This document shows, piece by piece, positions 19,519 through 29,124 of a DNA stretch of 64,000 bases (the stretch's first letter is position 1; each line of letters begins with the position of its first letter). Origin of the DNA: Gammaproteobacteria bacterium (lineage in GTDB: Bacteria > Pseudomonadota > Gammaproteobacteria > GRL18). The stretch is from positions 19,502 to 83,501 of the forward strand of contig JADGEM010000009.1 in the NCBI GenBank assembly GCA_016744375.1, written 5' to 3'. The translations under genes and the position numbers were made by a program. Below the pieces are notes generated by a model. It was not told where the DNA came from and did not search any database. It was given only the letters and a program-made list of their open reading frames with translations.

Positions 19519-20160
19519 ATGCAAAATTACCAACACGATTTTATAAAATTTGCTATTAACAAGGGAGTGCTTCGCTTTGGTGAATTTACTCTAAAATCCG
19601 GGCGTATAAGCCCTTATTTTTTTAACAGCGGTCTATTTGACACCGGAGGCTCTCTGGCAAATTTGGGTCGTTTTTATGCCAGTGCTATTATTGATAATCA
19701 AATTGAGTTTGATATGCTTTTTGGCCCGGCTTATAAAGGCATTCCACTGGCTTCAACCTGTTCAATTGCCCTGGCTGATGAACATGATCGTGATCTGCCC
19801 TATAGTTTTAATCGAAAAGAAGCAAAAGATCATGGTGAAGGCGGTACAATTGTCGGTGCTGCTCTTCAAGGCAAGGTTATGATCATTGATGATGTTATTT
19901 CAGCGGGCACCTCTGTTCGTGAATCCATCGAGCTGATTAATCAGGCAAAGGCGACACCTGCGGGTGTTGTCATTGCACTGGATCGGCAGGAGTTGGGAAA
20001 AGGGGATGTTTCTGCTATTGCTGAAATTGAAAAAAATTATAATATGCCTGTGACCAGCATCATTAAGCTGGAACACTTGATCCTTTTTCTTAAGGACAAT
20101 CCTGATATGGCACAATATTACGATAAGATTCAGGCTTATCGGGATCAATATGGGGCATAG
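19519..20160 (+). CDS. pyrE: Orotate phosphoribosyltransferase
   Basis: 213 aa. The PRPP-binding motif [10 protein letters not shown] is at 123-132. The flexible catalytic loop [13 protein letters not shown] is at 97-109. It transfers ribose-5-phosphate from PRPP to orotate to make OMP in pyrimidine synthesis. A TATAAT is at 19456-19461. The xth neighbour in divergent orientation is common in gammaproteobacteria. Confidence 0.95.
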   Translation: MQNYQHDFIKFAINKGVLRFGEFTLKSGRISPYFFNSGLFDTGGSLANLGRFYASAIIDNQIEFDMLFGPAYKGIPLASTCSIALADEHDRDLPYSFNRKEAKDHGEGGTIVGAALQGKVMIIDDVISAGTSVRESIELINQAKATPAGVVIALDRQELGKGDVSAIAEIEKNYNMPVTSIIKLEHLILFLKDNPDMAQYYDKIQAYRDQYGA

Positions 20161-20175
20161 TAGAGAGTTATCTGA

Positions 20176-20376
20176 ATAGTTGCTGCGCTACCATAGCGGT
20201 AATTGAGTTTGATTTAAAATCAAAAGACAAAGCAGGAATAGCGTTCGAATAAGCGCATATAAAACGACTGCAAGGTGAATCAGTGCAACCAACTGGGGAC
20301 GCTGCAAGTACGTCCATGTAACGCTTGCTGTCGCCATCCATGGCTCCAAACACCCCATTTGGTTGTACCGATTCAC
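20176..20376 (-). repeat. Hairpin repeat, copy A (reverse orientation)
   Basis: Read on the minus strand it has a TGAATCGG..TTTGGGG-like arm at 20353-20375 and its partner at 20276-20298, around a centre with GACAGCAAGCGTTACATGG and GCAGCGTCCCC. Beyond the hairpin it continues with TCTTTTGATTTTAA...ATTACCGCTATGGTAG. Copy B shares the centre and that tail, but its arms differ. It resembles a dispersed repeat common in marine gammaproteobacteria. Confidence 0.65.
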
Positions 20377-20540
20377 CTCACACACTCTTAAGGCATTTAT
20401 TCTCACTTGGAGCGTCCAAAGTCAAAAGCTAAGAAAAAGAGAATCATTGTTGTCCGTGAGTTGTATGACTACAGGCCTTATAAATTCTCTGCTTTGCTTT
20501 TGGACAACACCAGAGAGGGCAATTGAGGTAGAAGAGTGTA

Positions 20541-20735
20541 CCTGAGACTGGTTCGTCTAACTGGGGTGTTTGAAAACAGGGACGTTTTCAACAAGCGCTA
20601 CAGGGAAGTACTCGCAGCGTCCCCAGTTAGACGAACCAGTCTCGGGTGCAATCGGCAGGCTCAACCTTTGCCCGAACGCCTCTTTTCTTTTGATTTTAAG
20701 CCATACTCAAATTACCGCTATGGTAGTCAACCTGA
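20541..20735 (+). repeat. Hairpin repeat, copy B (forward orientation)
   Basis: The arms 20544-20566 (GAGACTGGTTCGTC...) and 20621-20643 are perfect 23-bp complements. The centre shares GGGGTGTTTG, CAAGCGCTACAGGGA and GCAGCGTCCCC with copy A, and the tail shares TCTTTTGATTTTAAG and ATTACCGCTATGGTAG. The 165 bases between A and B hold no gene that I recognise. Confidence 0.7.
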
Positions 20736-20737
20736 CA

Positions 20738-21958
20738 CTATAACCCGGAACGAACTAGCTCTTCTTTTTCCCCCTGAGTCAGCACAATAGGGTTTGTCTG
20801 CATGCTACTGGGACTGATGTTCTCTACCAGTCTGGGGATATCAGCTTCGCTAATACCATAGGTTGATAAGGGTTCTAATGACATTTGCTGACTCCAGTCA
20901 GATAATAGTCTTAACAATTCCTCATGAGCTTGAGTTTCTGTGAGTTCATTTTTCTGGGTGAGCAGGCGACCAATATGTGCATAGCGCTGCAGGCCTGGAT
21001 TTTTGGGATCTCGCTCCAACATAGCCTTAATATTAATTCGGGTTGCTTCTGCAAGCAAAGTACCGCAGGCCATGCCGTGTGGGATTGGGAAAAAAGCACC
21101 CAGAGGTGATGCCAGTCCATGAACACTGCCCAATCCAACCTGAGCCAGTGTGATACCGGAAATCAATGCGGCATAGGCCATATTGATGCGTGCTTGATTT
21201 ATCTCATTTGAGCTTGAATCAGTTTGTGATAATTTATTGCTGCTGTGATACCAGAGTAATAAGCTGTCACGAACCCGCTCGATGCCGCTGAGGGCCAGGG
21301 CGTCAGTGAATGGATTGGCCTTAGTTGATAAATATGATTCCATTAACTGGGTCAGGGCATCCATACCATTGGCAGCGATCAGTGCTTTGGGACAACTTGC
21401 TAATAAGTCAGGGTCGATGATGGCGTGCTGAGGAATTAATTGTTCATCTCGAAATGATTTCTTATAGCCTTCGGTACCTATATTGCTTAAGACTGAATTT
21501 TTTGTTGCCTCACTACCGGTACCAGCGGTGGTTGGTACGGCAATAAAAGGGAGGGCCGGACCAGTGTATTTTTTCCCTGCACCGACGCCTTCCAGATAGT
21601 CCATAACAGAATCACCACTGTGCAGTAGGCCGCTGATGGCTTTACCGCTGTCTAGGGCACTGCCGCCGCCAATGGCGACCACGCATTGAATATGACTATC
21701 AAAGAATTGCTTGACGGTTTGATCAATAAATTGAGGGGAAGGTTCGCCGCTGATCGTGGTGTGAAACCACTGGATTTGATGGTTTTCTAATTCAGTAATG
21801 AGCTCATCCCATTGTGGTGAGAGATAGAAGGATTGTCTGCCGGTGATGAGCAGGACGGTTCGCCCATAGGGAGTAATTATTTGTGGGAGTCGCTTAATGC
21901 GTCCGGAACCAAATTCAATTCGAGGAAAAAGAGACAGGCAAAATGAAGGATTTAACAT
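20738..21958 (-). CDS. Iron-containing alcohol dehydrogenase
   Basis: 406 aa, full length for the family. The nucleotide-binding GGGSALDSGK is at 97-106, VPTTAGTGSEATKNSV at about 149-164, and the metal-binding helices include ANGMDALTQLMESYLS and HGLASPLGAFFPIPHGMACG. The family reduces aldehydes or oxidises alcohols with NAD(P)H. The substrate is not predictable. The stop codon lies at the edge of repeat copy B, so the last few residues may derive from or abut the repeat. Confidence 0.88.
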   Translation of the reverse strand: MLNPSFCLSLFPRIEFGSGRIKRLPQIITPYGRTVLLITGRQSFYLSPQWDELITELENHQIQWFHTTISGEPSPQFIDQTVKQFFDSHIQCVVAIGGGSALDSGKAISGLLHSGDSVMDYLEGVGAGKKYTGPALPFIAVPTTAGTGSEATKNSVLSNIGTEGYKKSFRDEQLIPQHAIIDPDLLASCPKALIAANGMDALTQLMESYLSTKANPFTDALALSGIERVRDSLLLWYHSSNKLSQTDSSSNEINQARINMAYAALISGITLAQVGLGSVHGLASPLGAFFPIPHGMACGTLLAEATRINIKAMLERDPKNPGLQRYAHIGRLLTQKNELTETQAHEELLRLLSDWSQQMSLEPLSTYGISEADIPRLVENISPSSMQTNPIVLTQGEKEELVRSGL

Positions 21959-22188
21959 ATAATTCCAGTGTTTTAAATGGTTTATTGATGCTTTTACTCC
22001 CAGAACTGCGTGAGAATACAGACATATGCTTGCTTATTATACAGAATTCGGACTCTGTATTTGGGGCTTATAGGGTTTTTTAGGATTGAAATTTATAATA
22101 TATTGTGTATCATTATATCATGAATGGCTAATATAGATTCCCTACATAATAAATAAAAGAATACTCACAGAGTTGCAAGTGGGGAACA

Positions 22189-23163
22189 GTGAATTTTAAA
22201 AAGGATAACACATTGAAAATTTGTATCATTGGAGGTACAGGATTTGTCGGGACTCATCTGATCACCACTCTTGTGAACTGTGGACACCAGATTAAGGTCA
22301 TTACCAGAAGGCCTGAACGTCATCGTCATTTAAGAACCTTATCCACTGTTAAAATTGTCGATATTGATTTTTTTGGCAACAAAATTCTAGAGCGTCAGAT
22401 TGACACTTACGATGTCGTGATTAATCTTGCGGGTATCTTAAATCCTTCTGGCCTGAATACCTTTGAACAGGTGCATGAAAACGTGGCACTTAGAATTGCA
22501 GAGGCGACAAAAGCCGTAGGGACACCACGGTTGCTGCATATGAGTGCTTTGAATGCTGATGAAAATGCAAGCAGTGAATATCTACGCTCCAAGGGGCGTG
22601 CGCGGGATAAAATCCTCGCCATTGATGGCTTGAATGTCACTACTTTTTCGCCCTCGGTTATTTTTGGTGAGGCTGATAGTTTTTTTAATCGTTTTGCACA
22701 ATTATTAATAATAATGCCGGGTATTTTTCCTCTAACCTGTGCCAGCGCACGATTTGCCCCAATTTTTATTGGTGATGTTGTTGATGCTTTTATTAATAGT
22801 ATTGATAACCCTGAAACTTATGGTAAAAATTACAATCTTTGCGGTCCAGAGTCATATTCTTTAAAAGAGCTGGTTCAGTTTACAGCCAGACAAATCAATA
22901 GCAATTGTACTATTTTGCCTTTGAATCGTTTTTTCTCAAAACCTTTGGCCTCCCTTATGGGTCTCTTTCCTGGTGCACCGATTACTCTGGATAACTACAA
23001 GAGTATGAGTGTTGATAGTGTCTGTACTGAAGCCACCCAAAATGAAACAAATCGCGAGTTGGGCCTTACACTACGTAGTATTGAGAGTGTTGTACCTCAA
23101 TACCTTGGGGGCAAGGATTTTTCTGGAAAAATGGATTATTTTAGAAAAAAATCAAGACGTTAA
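22189..23163 (+). CDS. Complex I NDUFA9-family NAD(P)-binding protein
   Basis: 324 aa, atypical extended SDR. The Rossmann motif GGTGFVG is at 15-21, NLAGILN near residue 82 and RSKGRARDKIL near 140, in place of the usual YxxxK. This fits the NDUFA9-like group. The GTG at 22189 follows GGGGAA. A TTG at 22213 with AAGGA would give a protein starting at KICIIGGTGF; either is possible. The role in bacteria is unclear, perhaps quinone or sugar-nucleotide related. Confidence 0.82.
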   Translation: MNFKKDNTLKICIIGGTGFVGTHLITTLVNCGHQIKVITRRPERHRHLRTLSTVKIVDIDFFGNKILERQIDTYDVVINLAGILNPSGLNTFEQVHENVALRIAEATKAVGTPRLLHMSALNADENASSEYLRSKGRARDKILAIDGLNVTTFSPSVIFGEADSFFNRFAQLLIIMPGIFPLTCASARFAPIFIGDVVDAFINSIDNPETYGKNYNLCGPESYSLKELVQFTARQINSNCTILPLNRFFSKPLASLMGLFPGAPITLDNYKSMSVDSVCTEATQNETNRELGLTLRSIESVVPQYLGGKDFSGKMDYFRKKSRR

Positions 23164-23472
23164 TTGTCGAATGTTATTTGATACACGGTATCGGAAATCA
23201 CTATAATTCCCATGTGCTGCATGGGAAGACATACAGTCGTTTGAGATGCATCTATGCTAATGCTGGTACTATTTATTAGCACTATGCAAAAATCCTTTCT
23301 AAATTTTATTCTGCAATATCATTAATTAAATATTCCAACGGGATATTTTTTGGCATAATACCGGTTCATCACATCATTGTGTGTTTTACATGATTTTGTA
23401 ATGAATTCTATCTTCTGGAATAATTAAGTCCGGTCTTCAAAGTGAAATGGCAGCAAATAGTTATTAATTGTT
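23164..23472. other. Intergenic region upstream of cca
   Basis: 309 bases with one clear hairpin, CCCATG-TGCTG-CATGGG (23209-23225), without a T run. Otherwise AT-rich with no convincing open frame. The cca promoter probably lies in its right half. Confidence 0.4.
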
Positions 23473-24693
23473 ATGAAAATTTATAAAGTCGGTGGTGCTG
23501 TCAGAGATAAACTGCTCAACAGAAATGTGGTTGATCATGACTATGTGGTTGTTGGTGCAACCATAGAAGAAATGCTAGCCTCAGGTTATACCGCTGTTGG
23601 TAAAGATTTCCCCGTTTTCCTGCACCCGGAAACTCATGAAGAATATGCTCTGGCCAGAACTGAGCGTAAAGTGGCCAGAGGATATCATGGTTTTGAGTTT
23701 TATGCGGCGGCTGATGTCACTCTGGAAGATGATCTGATACGCCGGGATTTGACAATTAACGCCATTGCTGAAGATGAATCTGGTACTCTTTATGATCCTT
23801 ATCATGGTATTGATGATCTTAATAAGCGTGTATTAAGGCATGTTTCACCTTCATTTGCTGAAGACCCTTTGCGGGTACTCAGAGTGGCGCGTTTTGCTGC
23901 CCGGTATGCAGATTATGGCTTTACCATTGCGCCTGAAACAATGGCGATGATGAGGTGTCTGGTGGATCATGATGAGGTGGATGCTCTGGTTGCTGAACGT
24001 GTCTGGCAGGAAGTTGAAAAAGCACTTGCCGATGATAATCCTCGCCTCTTTTTTGAGGTGCTCAGGCAGTGTGGTGCACTGGCCCGCCTTTTTCCCGAAA
24101 TAGAGCAACTATTTGGTGTACCACAATCTCCGCAATGGCACCCTGAAATTGATACGGGTCTTCATACTATGATGGTTTTAGAGCAGTCTGCACGCTTAAG
24201 TCCAGAGCCGGTAGTACGATTTGCCGCTTTACTTCATGATCTGGGAAAGGGTATAACCCCTGAGAATGAGTGGCCCAGACATATTGCTCATGAATCCCGG
24301 GGCATTCCTCTGGTTAATGCCGTTTGTCAGCGTATGAAAGTACCAAAACATTATACCGCTCTGGCTTTGCTGGTGGCTGAATTTCACTTGAATTTTCATC
24401 GCATTGAAGAACTTAAAAATTCTACCGTAGTTGACTTACTCTCACGTTTAGATGCCTTTAGACGTCCGGAACGTTTTGAGTATTTTCTATTGGCCTGTGA
24501 AGCAGACGCGAAGGGAAGAAGCGGTTATGAAAACAGCTCAGATGAAAAAACACAACGCTTTAGACGTTTTTTCAAAGTGGCACAGCAGGTCAACACCGCG
24601 GATATTGTTGCTCAGGGGTTCAAAGGTGTGGCAATTGCGGAGCAATTAAGAATCAAGCGCATTGCAGCGATCAAGGCCGTTAAACTGAATTAA
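23473..24693 (+). CDS. cca: Multifunctional CCA-adding enzyme
   Basis: 406 aa. The nucleotidyltransferase signature GGAVRD is at 7-12 with the catalytic DHD at residues 21-23, RRDLTINAIA near 95, and a C-terminal HD domain AALLHDLGKG near residue 254. The HD domain marks the gammaproteobacterial bifunctional form with 2',3'-cyclic phosphodiesterase and phosphatase activity. It repairs or adds the 3' CCA of tRNAs. The VanZ gene converges and overlaps by four bases. Confidence 0.95.
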   Translation: MKIYKVGGAVRDKLLNRNVVDHDYVVVGATIEEMLASGYTAVGKDFPVFLHPETHEEYALARTERKVARGYHGFEFYAAADVTLEDDLIRRDLTINAIAEDESGTLYDPYHGIDDLNKRVLRHVSPSFAEDPLRVLRVARFAARYADYGFTIAPETMAMMRCLVDHDEVDALVAERVWQEVEKALADDNPRLFFEVLRQCGALARLFPEIEQLFGVPQSPQWHPEIDTGLHTMMVLEQSARLSPEPVVRFAALLHDLGKGITPENEWPRHIAHESRGIPLVNAVCQRMKVPKHYTALALLVAEFHLNFHRIEELKNSTVVDLLSRLDAFRRPERFEYFLLACEADAKGRSGYENSSDEKTQRFRRFFKVAQQVNTADIVAQGFKGVAIAEQLRIKRIAAIKAVKLN

Positions 24694-25088
24694 CCATTGA
24701 GTAGATGATGCAGGCGTAAATCTATTTTGTGTAAGACTGAAGCAAATGAAGTTCGGGCCAACAAATAGGCGCAGCATGCTCCAAGGCTATTGGCTATTTC
24801 ATCCAGCAAATCAAAACTTCGATATGGAGTCATTCCCTGAAGATACTCAATTATCATTCCCAGAATAATTGCACTGGTTAAAATCAAGGTTCGAGTTGCA
24901 GGTTTTTGATAGAGCTGAACAAACCAGCCTACCAGAATAAAATACATTATAAAATGAATGATTTTATCGTTGTGCTCGATTTTTTCAAAATTGCCTTCAG
25001 GAATATTGATGAGAGAGCCAACCAGAATAAGGCCAATATAGATGATGCCAACAATAAACCACTGTTTTTTATAATGCATGCTGTGCAT
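24690..25088 (-). CDS. VanZ-family membrane protein
   Basis: 132 aa, about four transmembrane segments. The conserved DKIIHFIMYFILV and MIIEYLQGMTPYRSFDLLDEIANSLGA are typical of VanZ-like proteins (split here only for reading: DKIIHFIMYF, EYLQGMTPYR, DEIANSLGA). The function in this organism is unknown. It lies ten bases after uppP on the same strand and is probably co-transcribed. Confidence 0.82.
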   Translation of the reverse strand: MHSMHYKKQWFIVGIIYIGLILVGSLINIPEGNFEKIEHNDKIIHFIMYFILVGWFVQLYQKPATRTLILTSAIILGMIIEYLQGMTPYRSFDLLDEIANSLGACCAYLLARTSFASVLHKIDLRLHHLLNG

Positions 25089-25097
25089 AGGCCAAAG

Positions 25098-25913
25098 CTA
25101 CATAAATATCCAAAATAGAAAGAGTCCCAGGAATAAGCGATAAATGATAAAAGGCATCATTCCTATACTGTCCAGTAACTTTATAAAATAGTGGATACAA
25201 AAATAAGCGCTGATGGCAGATAAACCGACGCCCAGAAAAATATCTAACCAGGGAATATGATTTTCTGACTGGTTTAATTCGACTGTTTTTACCAGGCTTG
25301 CAGCCATAATTAACGGGATGGATAATAAAAAAGAAAAGCGGGCTGCGGCATGTCGGCTCATGCCCATTAATAGTGCAGCGGTAATTGTAATACCTGAACG
25401 GGATGTGCCAGGTACCAACGCCAAAGCCTGGGCAAATCCAATAAATAAAATAATTTTTAAATTAAGCTGGTGCTCTGTGCGCAGTTTAATTTTGCTGACC
25501 ATTTGTTTTTGGACTTTTGCATCAGCATACCAGAGAAGTAAACCAAAAATAATCGTTGTGCAGGCAATTATCATGGGATTACGCAGATGTTCGGCGTAAT
25601 CATTGATGAGTAGCCCAAACACCCCGGCTGGAATTGTACCAAGAATGACCCCCCAGGCAAGCAGACTATCGCCAGTGGTTTGTTTTAATTGAATGGATTT
25701 TATCCAGTCAAGGAATAAAGGCTGAATGTCTTTGCGAAAATACCATAAAACAGCAGTAAGTGTGCCAAAATGGGTGGCGACATCAAATGCCAAGCCCTGA
25801 TCTTGCCAACCTAAAAGTTGGGGAACCAGAATCAAATGTGCAGAACTTGATATAGGCAGAAACTCACTCAATCCCTGAACCAGAGCCAACACAATAATTT
25901 GAATTAAATCCAT
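25098..25913 (-). CDS. uppP: Undecaprenyl-diphosphate phosphatase
   Basis: 271 aa, multi-pass. Motif GLSEFLPISSSAHL is at about 14-27 and PGTSRSGITI near 168-177, the two conserved active-site blocks of UppP/BacA. The enzyme recycles the lipid carrier for peptidoglycan and O-antigen synthesis and can give bacitracin tolerance. A polar MidA gene follows upstream in the same orientation. Confidence 0.93.
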   Translation of the reverse strand: MDLIQIIVLALVQGLSEFLPISSSAHLILVPQLLGWQDQGLAFDVATHFGTLTAVLWYFRKDIQPLFLDWIKSIQLKQTTGDSLLAWGVILGTIPAGVFGLLINDYAEHLRNPMIIACTTIIFGLLLWYADAKVQKQMVSKIKLRTEHQLNLKIILFIGFAQALALVPGTSRSGITITAALLMGMSRHAAARFSFLLSIPLIMAASLVKTVELNQSENHIPWLDIFLGVGLSAISAYFCIHYFIKLLDSIGMMPFIIYRLFLGLFLFWIFM

Positions 25914-25984
25914 ATCTGTCCGTTAAGATCTTCAGCTAATAAAAAGCCTTCAGCATGATTTTATCCTGGATAAGAGTTGTCCAT

Positions 25985-27211
25985 TTATAAACGATTTTGG
26001 AAGTTCTTAAACTGAAAGGCAGGTAATGATAGCCTTTTGTCTTTAGCAAGTAAAATAACTTTAAACAACTCTCCCATTTCTTCGGGCAGGGTCAATATTT
26101 TTATCTGTCTTGCGACTTCAGAAAAATGCAGGACATCATCCGGGTTCAAATCACGGGTTAACTCAACCAGACCTCCTGCCATTAAGAAGTGTGCCTGAGT
26201 TGTAAAACCACAAACAATGAGCCCTGAATCAGTGGCTGCATGAGCAATGCTGCTGAAATTAACATGGGCAGTAATGTCCTGCAGGCCGGGAAGATAAAAT
26301 GGATCATCATGTCGGTGATGTTGATAATGGCACATTAAAGTGCCCATTGAGCGCTGTGGGTGATAATATTCCAGAGCAGTATAGCCATAATCCACTAATA
26401 AAATGGCGCCGGATCCTAAAATATCGGCAATGGTTTTTACCCAGTCAATGGCCTGTAAATTAACTTCTGTGATATAGGATGTTCCTGGTTTATCGTTGAG
26501 GTGAGCCTGATCATGGTGTAATGATTTTATCTCATCTGCAATTTTTTTCAGGCGATTATTTTTTGGGGCGGCATCCTGCCAGATAAAATGTCCAGCCTCA
26601 CTCATAGAGACATAGCGCTCCAAAATGACATCGGAGTCTAGTTTCAGCAGGTGCACCGGCATTGCGTCCAGCAATTCATTGGCAATAATTATTCCGTTGA
26701 ATGGTTTGTCAGGTAGGCTGTCAAGCCATACAAAGCGATCAGATAAATGTGGGATGCGAGTTTGAATTGCCTGATGCTGGCGCTCTCGTAAATCGGCACT
26801 TAATTCCAGAATGAGATATTGTTCTGGTAATTGTGACTGTTTTTCTAGTTCAAGAATGAGTTCAATGGCCATAACACCTGAGCCTGCACCCACTTCCAGC
26901 AAAACCAGTTGTTGCGTCTGCTGCATGATTTGGATGCATTGTAATGCCAGACATTGAGAAAAAATTGGGGAAATTTCAGGGGCAGTAATGAAATCACCCT
27001 GTTGACCAAATTTTTTTAGCCCGGCACTATAATAACCCAGCCCTGGGGCATAGAGTGCCAGGTTCATATAGTCGGCAAAAGTGATTTTGCCATTATTTGC
27101 TTTTATCTTTTCCTGGATAAGAATTTTTAGTCGATCACTATGTGCTTTTGTCTCAGAGGATGGCTCAGGAAAAGTATTCTGATTTGAGTTTGTTTTGGTT
27201 TCTTTAGGCAT
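25985..27211 (-). CDS. MidA/NDUFAF7-family SAM-dependent methyltransferase
   Basis: 408 aa. The family start block FADYMNLALYAPGLGYY is followed by GDFITAPEISPIFSQ, then the SAM-binding VGAGSGVMA near 103-111 and NELLDAMPVH near 175. In mitochondria the homologue methylates an arginine of a complex I subunit. The bacterial role is less clear. The pteridine reductase gene diverges 112 bases away. Confidence 0.88.
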   Translation of the reverse strand: MPKETKTNSNQNTFPEPSSETKAHSDRLKILIQEKIKANNGKITFADYMNLALYAPGLGYYSAGLKKFGQQGDFITAPEISPIFSQCLALQCIQIMQQTQQLVLLEVGAGSGVMAIELILELEKQSQLPEQYLILELSADLRERQHQAIQTRIPHLSDRFVWLDSLPDKPFNGIIIANELLDAMPVHLLKLDSDVILERYVSMSEAGHFIWQDAAPKNNRLKKIADEIKSLHHDQAHLNDKPGTSYITEVNLQAIDWVKTIADILGSGAILLVDYGYTALEYYHPQRSMGTLMCHYQHHRHDDPFYLPGLQDITAHVNFSSIAHAATDSGLIVCGFTTQAHFLMAGGLVELTRDLNPDDVLHFSEVARQIKILTLPEEMGELFKVILLAKDKRLSLPAFQFKNFQNRL

Positions 27212-27322
27212 AAAGGCTTTTATTGGGCTATTGTGGTGATCCAGTCTCGTTTTCTCAGGTTGTTATATTATGCTAGACTTGTTTGCTAACATCCACTAAT
27301 ACACACAGGAAACCCACTCTTA

Positions 27323-28090
27323 ATGGAAACAATTGATGAGATGCTCAAAAGTGATTTGACGGATAAAGTGGTGTTGATCACTGGTGGCGCTCAGAGAGTC
27401 GGGGCAATGACAGCACGTTTGTTACACGCTGCAGGTGCAAATATTCTATTGCACTACCGTCATTCACGGCAACAGGCACTGAGCTTGCAAACGGAGCTGC
27501 ATGAAACTCGAAAAAATTCTGTGGTTCTGGTTCAGGCAGATTTACTGGAAACTGCCAAGCTGAAAGGCCTTGTTGAACAGAGCCTGGAACAATGGGGTCG
27601 GCTGGATATTTTAGTGAATAATGCCTCCAGTTTTTACCAGACTCCGATGGGGACTGTCACTGAAAAACACTGGGATGATCTTATCGGCAGCAATATGAAG
27701 GCTCCATTTTTTTTATCGCAAATAGCAGCACCTCATTTAGAAAAACAACAAGGCTGTATCATTAATATTGTTGATATCCATGCCGAAAGACCGATGGAAG
27801 GACATAGTGTTTATAATATGGCTAAAGCGGGACTTGCCATGCTAGTAAAAACACTGGCTTTTGAATTGGGGCCTGATATTCGGGTTAATGGCGTTGCTCC
27901 TGGAGCAATTATGTGGCCTTCTGCGGAGATGGATGAAGTAACAAAGCAGCGCATTGTTTCACGTACCTATTTAAAGCGTAAGGGGGCGGCAGAAGATATT
28001 GCCAAAACCGTTCTGTTCCTGGCAAGCAATGCCGGCTATATTACCGGACAGATTATCGCCGTTGATGGCGGACGTTCGTTATATTTATAA
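27323..28090 (+). CDS. Pteridine reductase (FolM-like SDR)
   Basis: 255 aa. The NADP-binding TGGAQRVG is near 20-27 and the NNAS motif near 100. The active site YNMAK is near 166-170. The usual catalytic Ser is Asp in NIVDIHAERP, which is characteristic of pteridine reductases. It reduces dihydrofolate or dihydromonapterin. An ATG at 27323 follows AGGAAACCC; a second ATG lies at residue 8. The folB-folK gene 3.4 kb away is consistent with a folate theme but is not in the same operon. Confidence 0.85.
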   Translation: METIDEMLKSDLTDKVVLITGGAQRVGAMTARLLHAAGANILLHYRHSRQQALSLQTELHETRKNSVVLVQADLLETAKLKGLVEQSLEQWGRLDILVNNASSFYQTPMGTVTEKHWDDLIGSNMKAPFFLSQIAAPHLEKQQGCIINIVDIHAERPMEGHSVYNMAKAGLAMLVKTLAFELGPDIRVNGVAPGAIMWPSAEMDEVTKQRIVSRTYLKRKGAAEDIAKTVLFLASNAGYITGQIIAVDGGRSLYL

Positions 28091-28125
28091 TTGTGTTTAT
28101 TAACAATATTTATTAAGGAAAAACC

Positions 28126-28506
28126 ATGACCAGAGAAATAATTTCAACAGATAAAGCACCCCAGGCTATCGGTACTTATTCACAGGCTGTCAAGGTTGGA
28201 AGTACGGTTTATCTTTCCGGACAGATCCCATTGATTCCAGAAACTATGGAAATGGTAGAAGGCAATATGGAGGCCCAAATTGTACGCGTTTTTGATAATT
28301 TAACTGCAGTTGCACAGGCTGCTGGCGGTGATTTGAATGATATTGTAAAACTCAATATCTTTTTGACTGACCTGGGGAATTTTCCATTAGTGAATGAAGT
28401 GATGGCCCATTATTTTACTCAGCCCTATCCTGCCAGAGCAGCAATTGGTGTGGCTTCATTGCCTAAAGCTGCGGGCGTTGAAATGGATGCTGTAATGGCC
28501 TTATAA
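28126..28506 (+). CDS. ridA: RidA-family enamine/imine deaminase
   Basis: 126 aa, full length. Motifs include [14 protein letters not shown] near the start, YLSGQIPL, and the C-terminal [19 protein letters not shown] with the catalytic Arg. It hydrolyses reactive enamines such as 2-aminoacrylate. AAGGAAA precedes the ATG. It lies 35 bases after the pteridine reductase gene, so the two are probably co-transcribed. Confidence 0.93.
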   Translation: MTREIISTDKAPQAIGTYSQAVKVGSTVYLSGQIPLIPETMEMVEGNMEAQIVRVFDNLTAVAQAAGGDLNDIVKLNIFLTDLGNFPLVNEVMAHYFTQPYPARAAIGVASLPKAAGVEMDAVMAL

Positions 28507-28552
28507 CGACAGTCTTTTCCCTGTCACATGCAGTTACCTTAAAACGGCCAGC

Positions 28553-29104
28553 TCAAAAATAGTCTACTGTATAACGGCTAACCTGCAGAGTGCTGCTCCA
28601 ATAATCTATCGGTAGACCGGCTTTTTGTTTGAGGTGTTGTAAAAAATCTTCTGGCTGTGGCAGTTGTTCCCAGACGGAAGGCAAAAATGTACCTTGTCTG
28701 TTTTTATCCTGTAGAACCAGGCCATCAATGCCGGGACGAATTTGTACTAACAGATCTTGTTCTGACTCAAACTGCATTGGGTGGGTGTCACTTAGTATTG
28801 AAATGTGGTATTCAAGTTGTTCATACTCCTGTCGTTGGAGTGCTGGAAACCTGGGGTCTGAAAATGCAGCAGAATAGGCATTTTCGGCAATATCGTCGAC
28901 TAAGACACGGTGAGGGCTTAAACTGCCAATGCAGCCTCGTAATTGATGATTTATATTCAGAGTAACAAAAGTGGCTCGCTTTTCCTGCAGAGATTCAGGG
29001 TAGTCGGAAAGATTGAGTTTGATGGGGTGCTGGTGTTCCAGTCCCATCATAATGGATTGTTTTGCAATAGCTTTCAGTTGTTGTTGTTCAGATTCAGAAT
29101 ACAT
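28553..29104 (-). CDS. AmmeMemoRadiSam system protein A (AMMECR1)
   Basis: 183 aa. The AMMECR1 signature LRGCIGSLSPHR lies near residue 55 and the segment YSAAFSDPRFPALQRQE follows. It sits 20 bases downstream of the Memo-family gene on the same strand, the standard pairing. The function of the AmmeMemoRadiSam system is not established. The radical-SAM component is not in this window. Confidence 0.88.
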   Translation of the reverse strand: MYSESEQQQLKAIAKQSIMMGLEHQHPIKLNLSDYPESLQEKRATFVTLNINHQLRGCIGSLSPHRVLVDDIAENAYSAAFSDPRFPALQRQEYEQLEYHISILSDTHPMQFESEQDLLVQIRPGIDGLVLQDKNRQGTFLPSVWEQLPQPEDFLQHLKQKAGLPIDYWSSTLQVSRYTVDYF

Positions 29105-29124
29105 AGTTCACCTGCGCTCCTGCT

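Noticed and set aside
20168..20790. Several short open frames in the pyrE-adh gap
   Set aside because: All are translations of the hairpin repeats A and B; such frames (MDGDSKRYMDVLAASP-like) are typical repeat artefacts.
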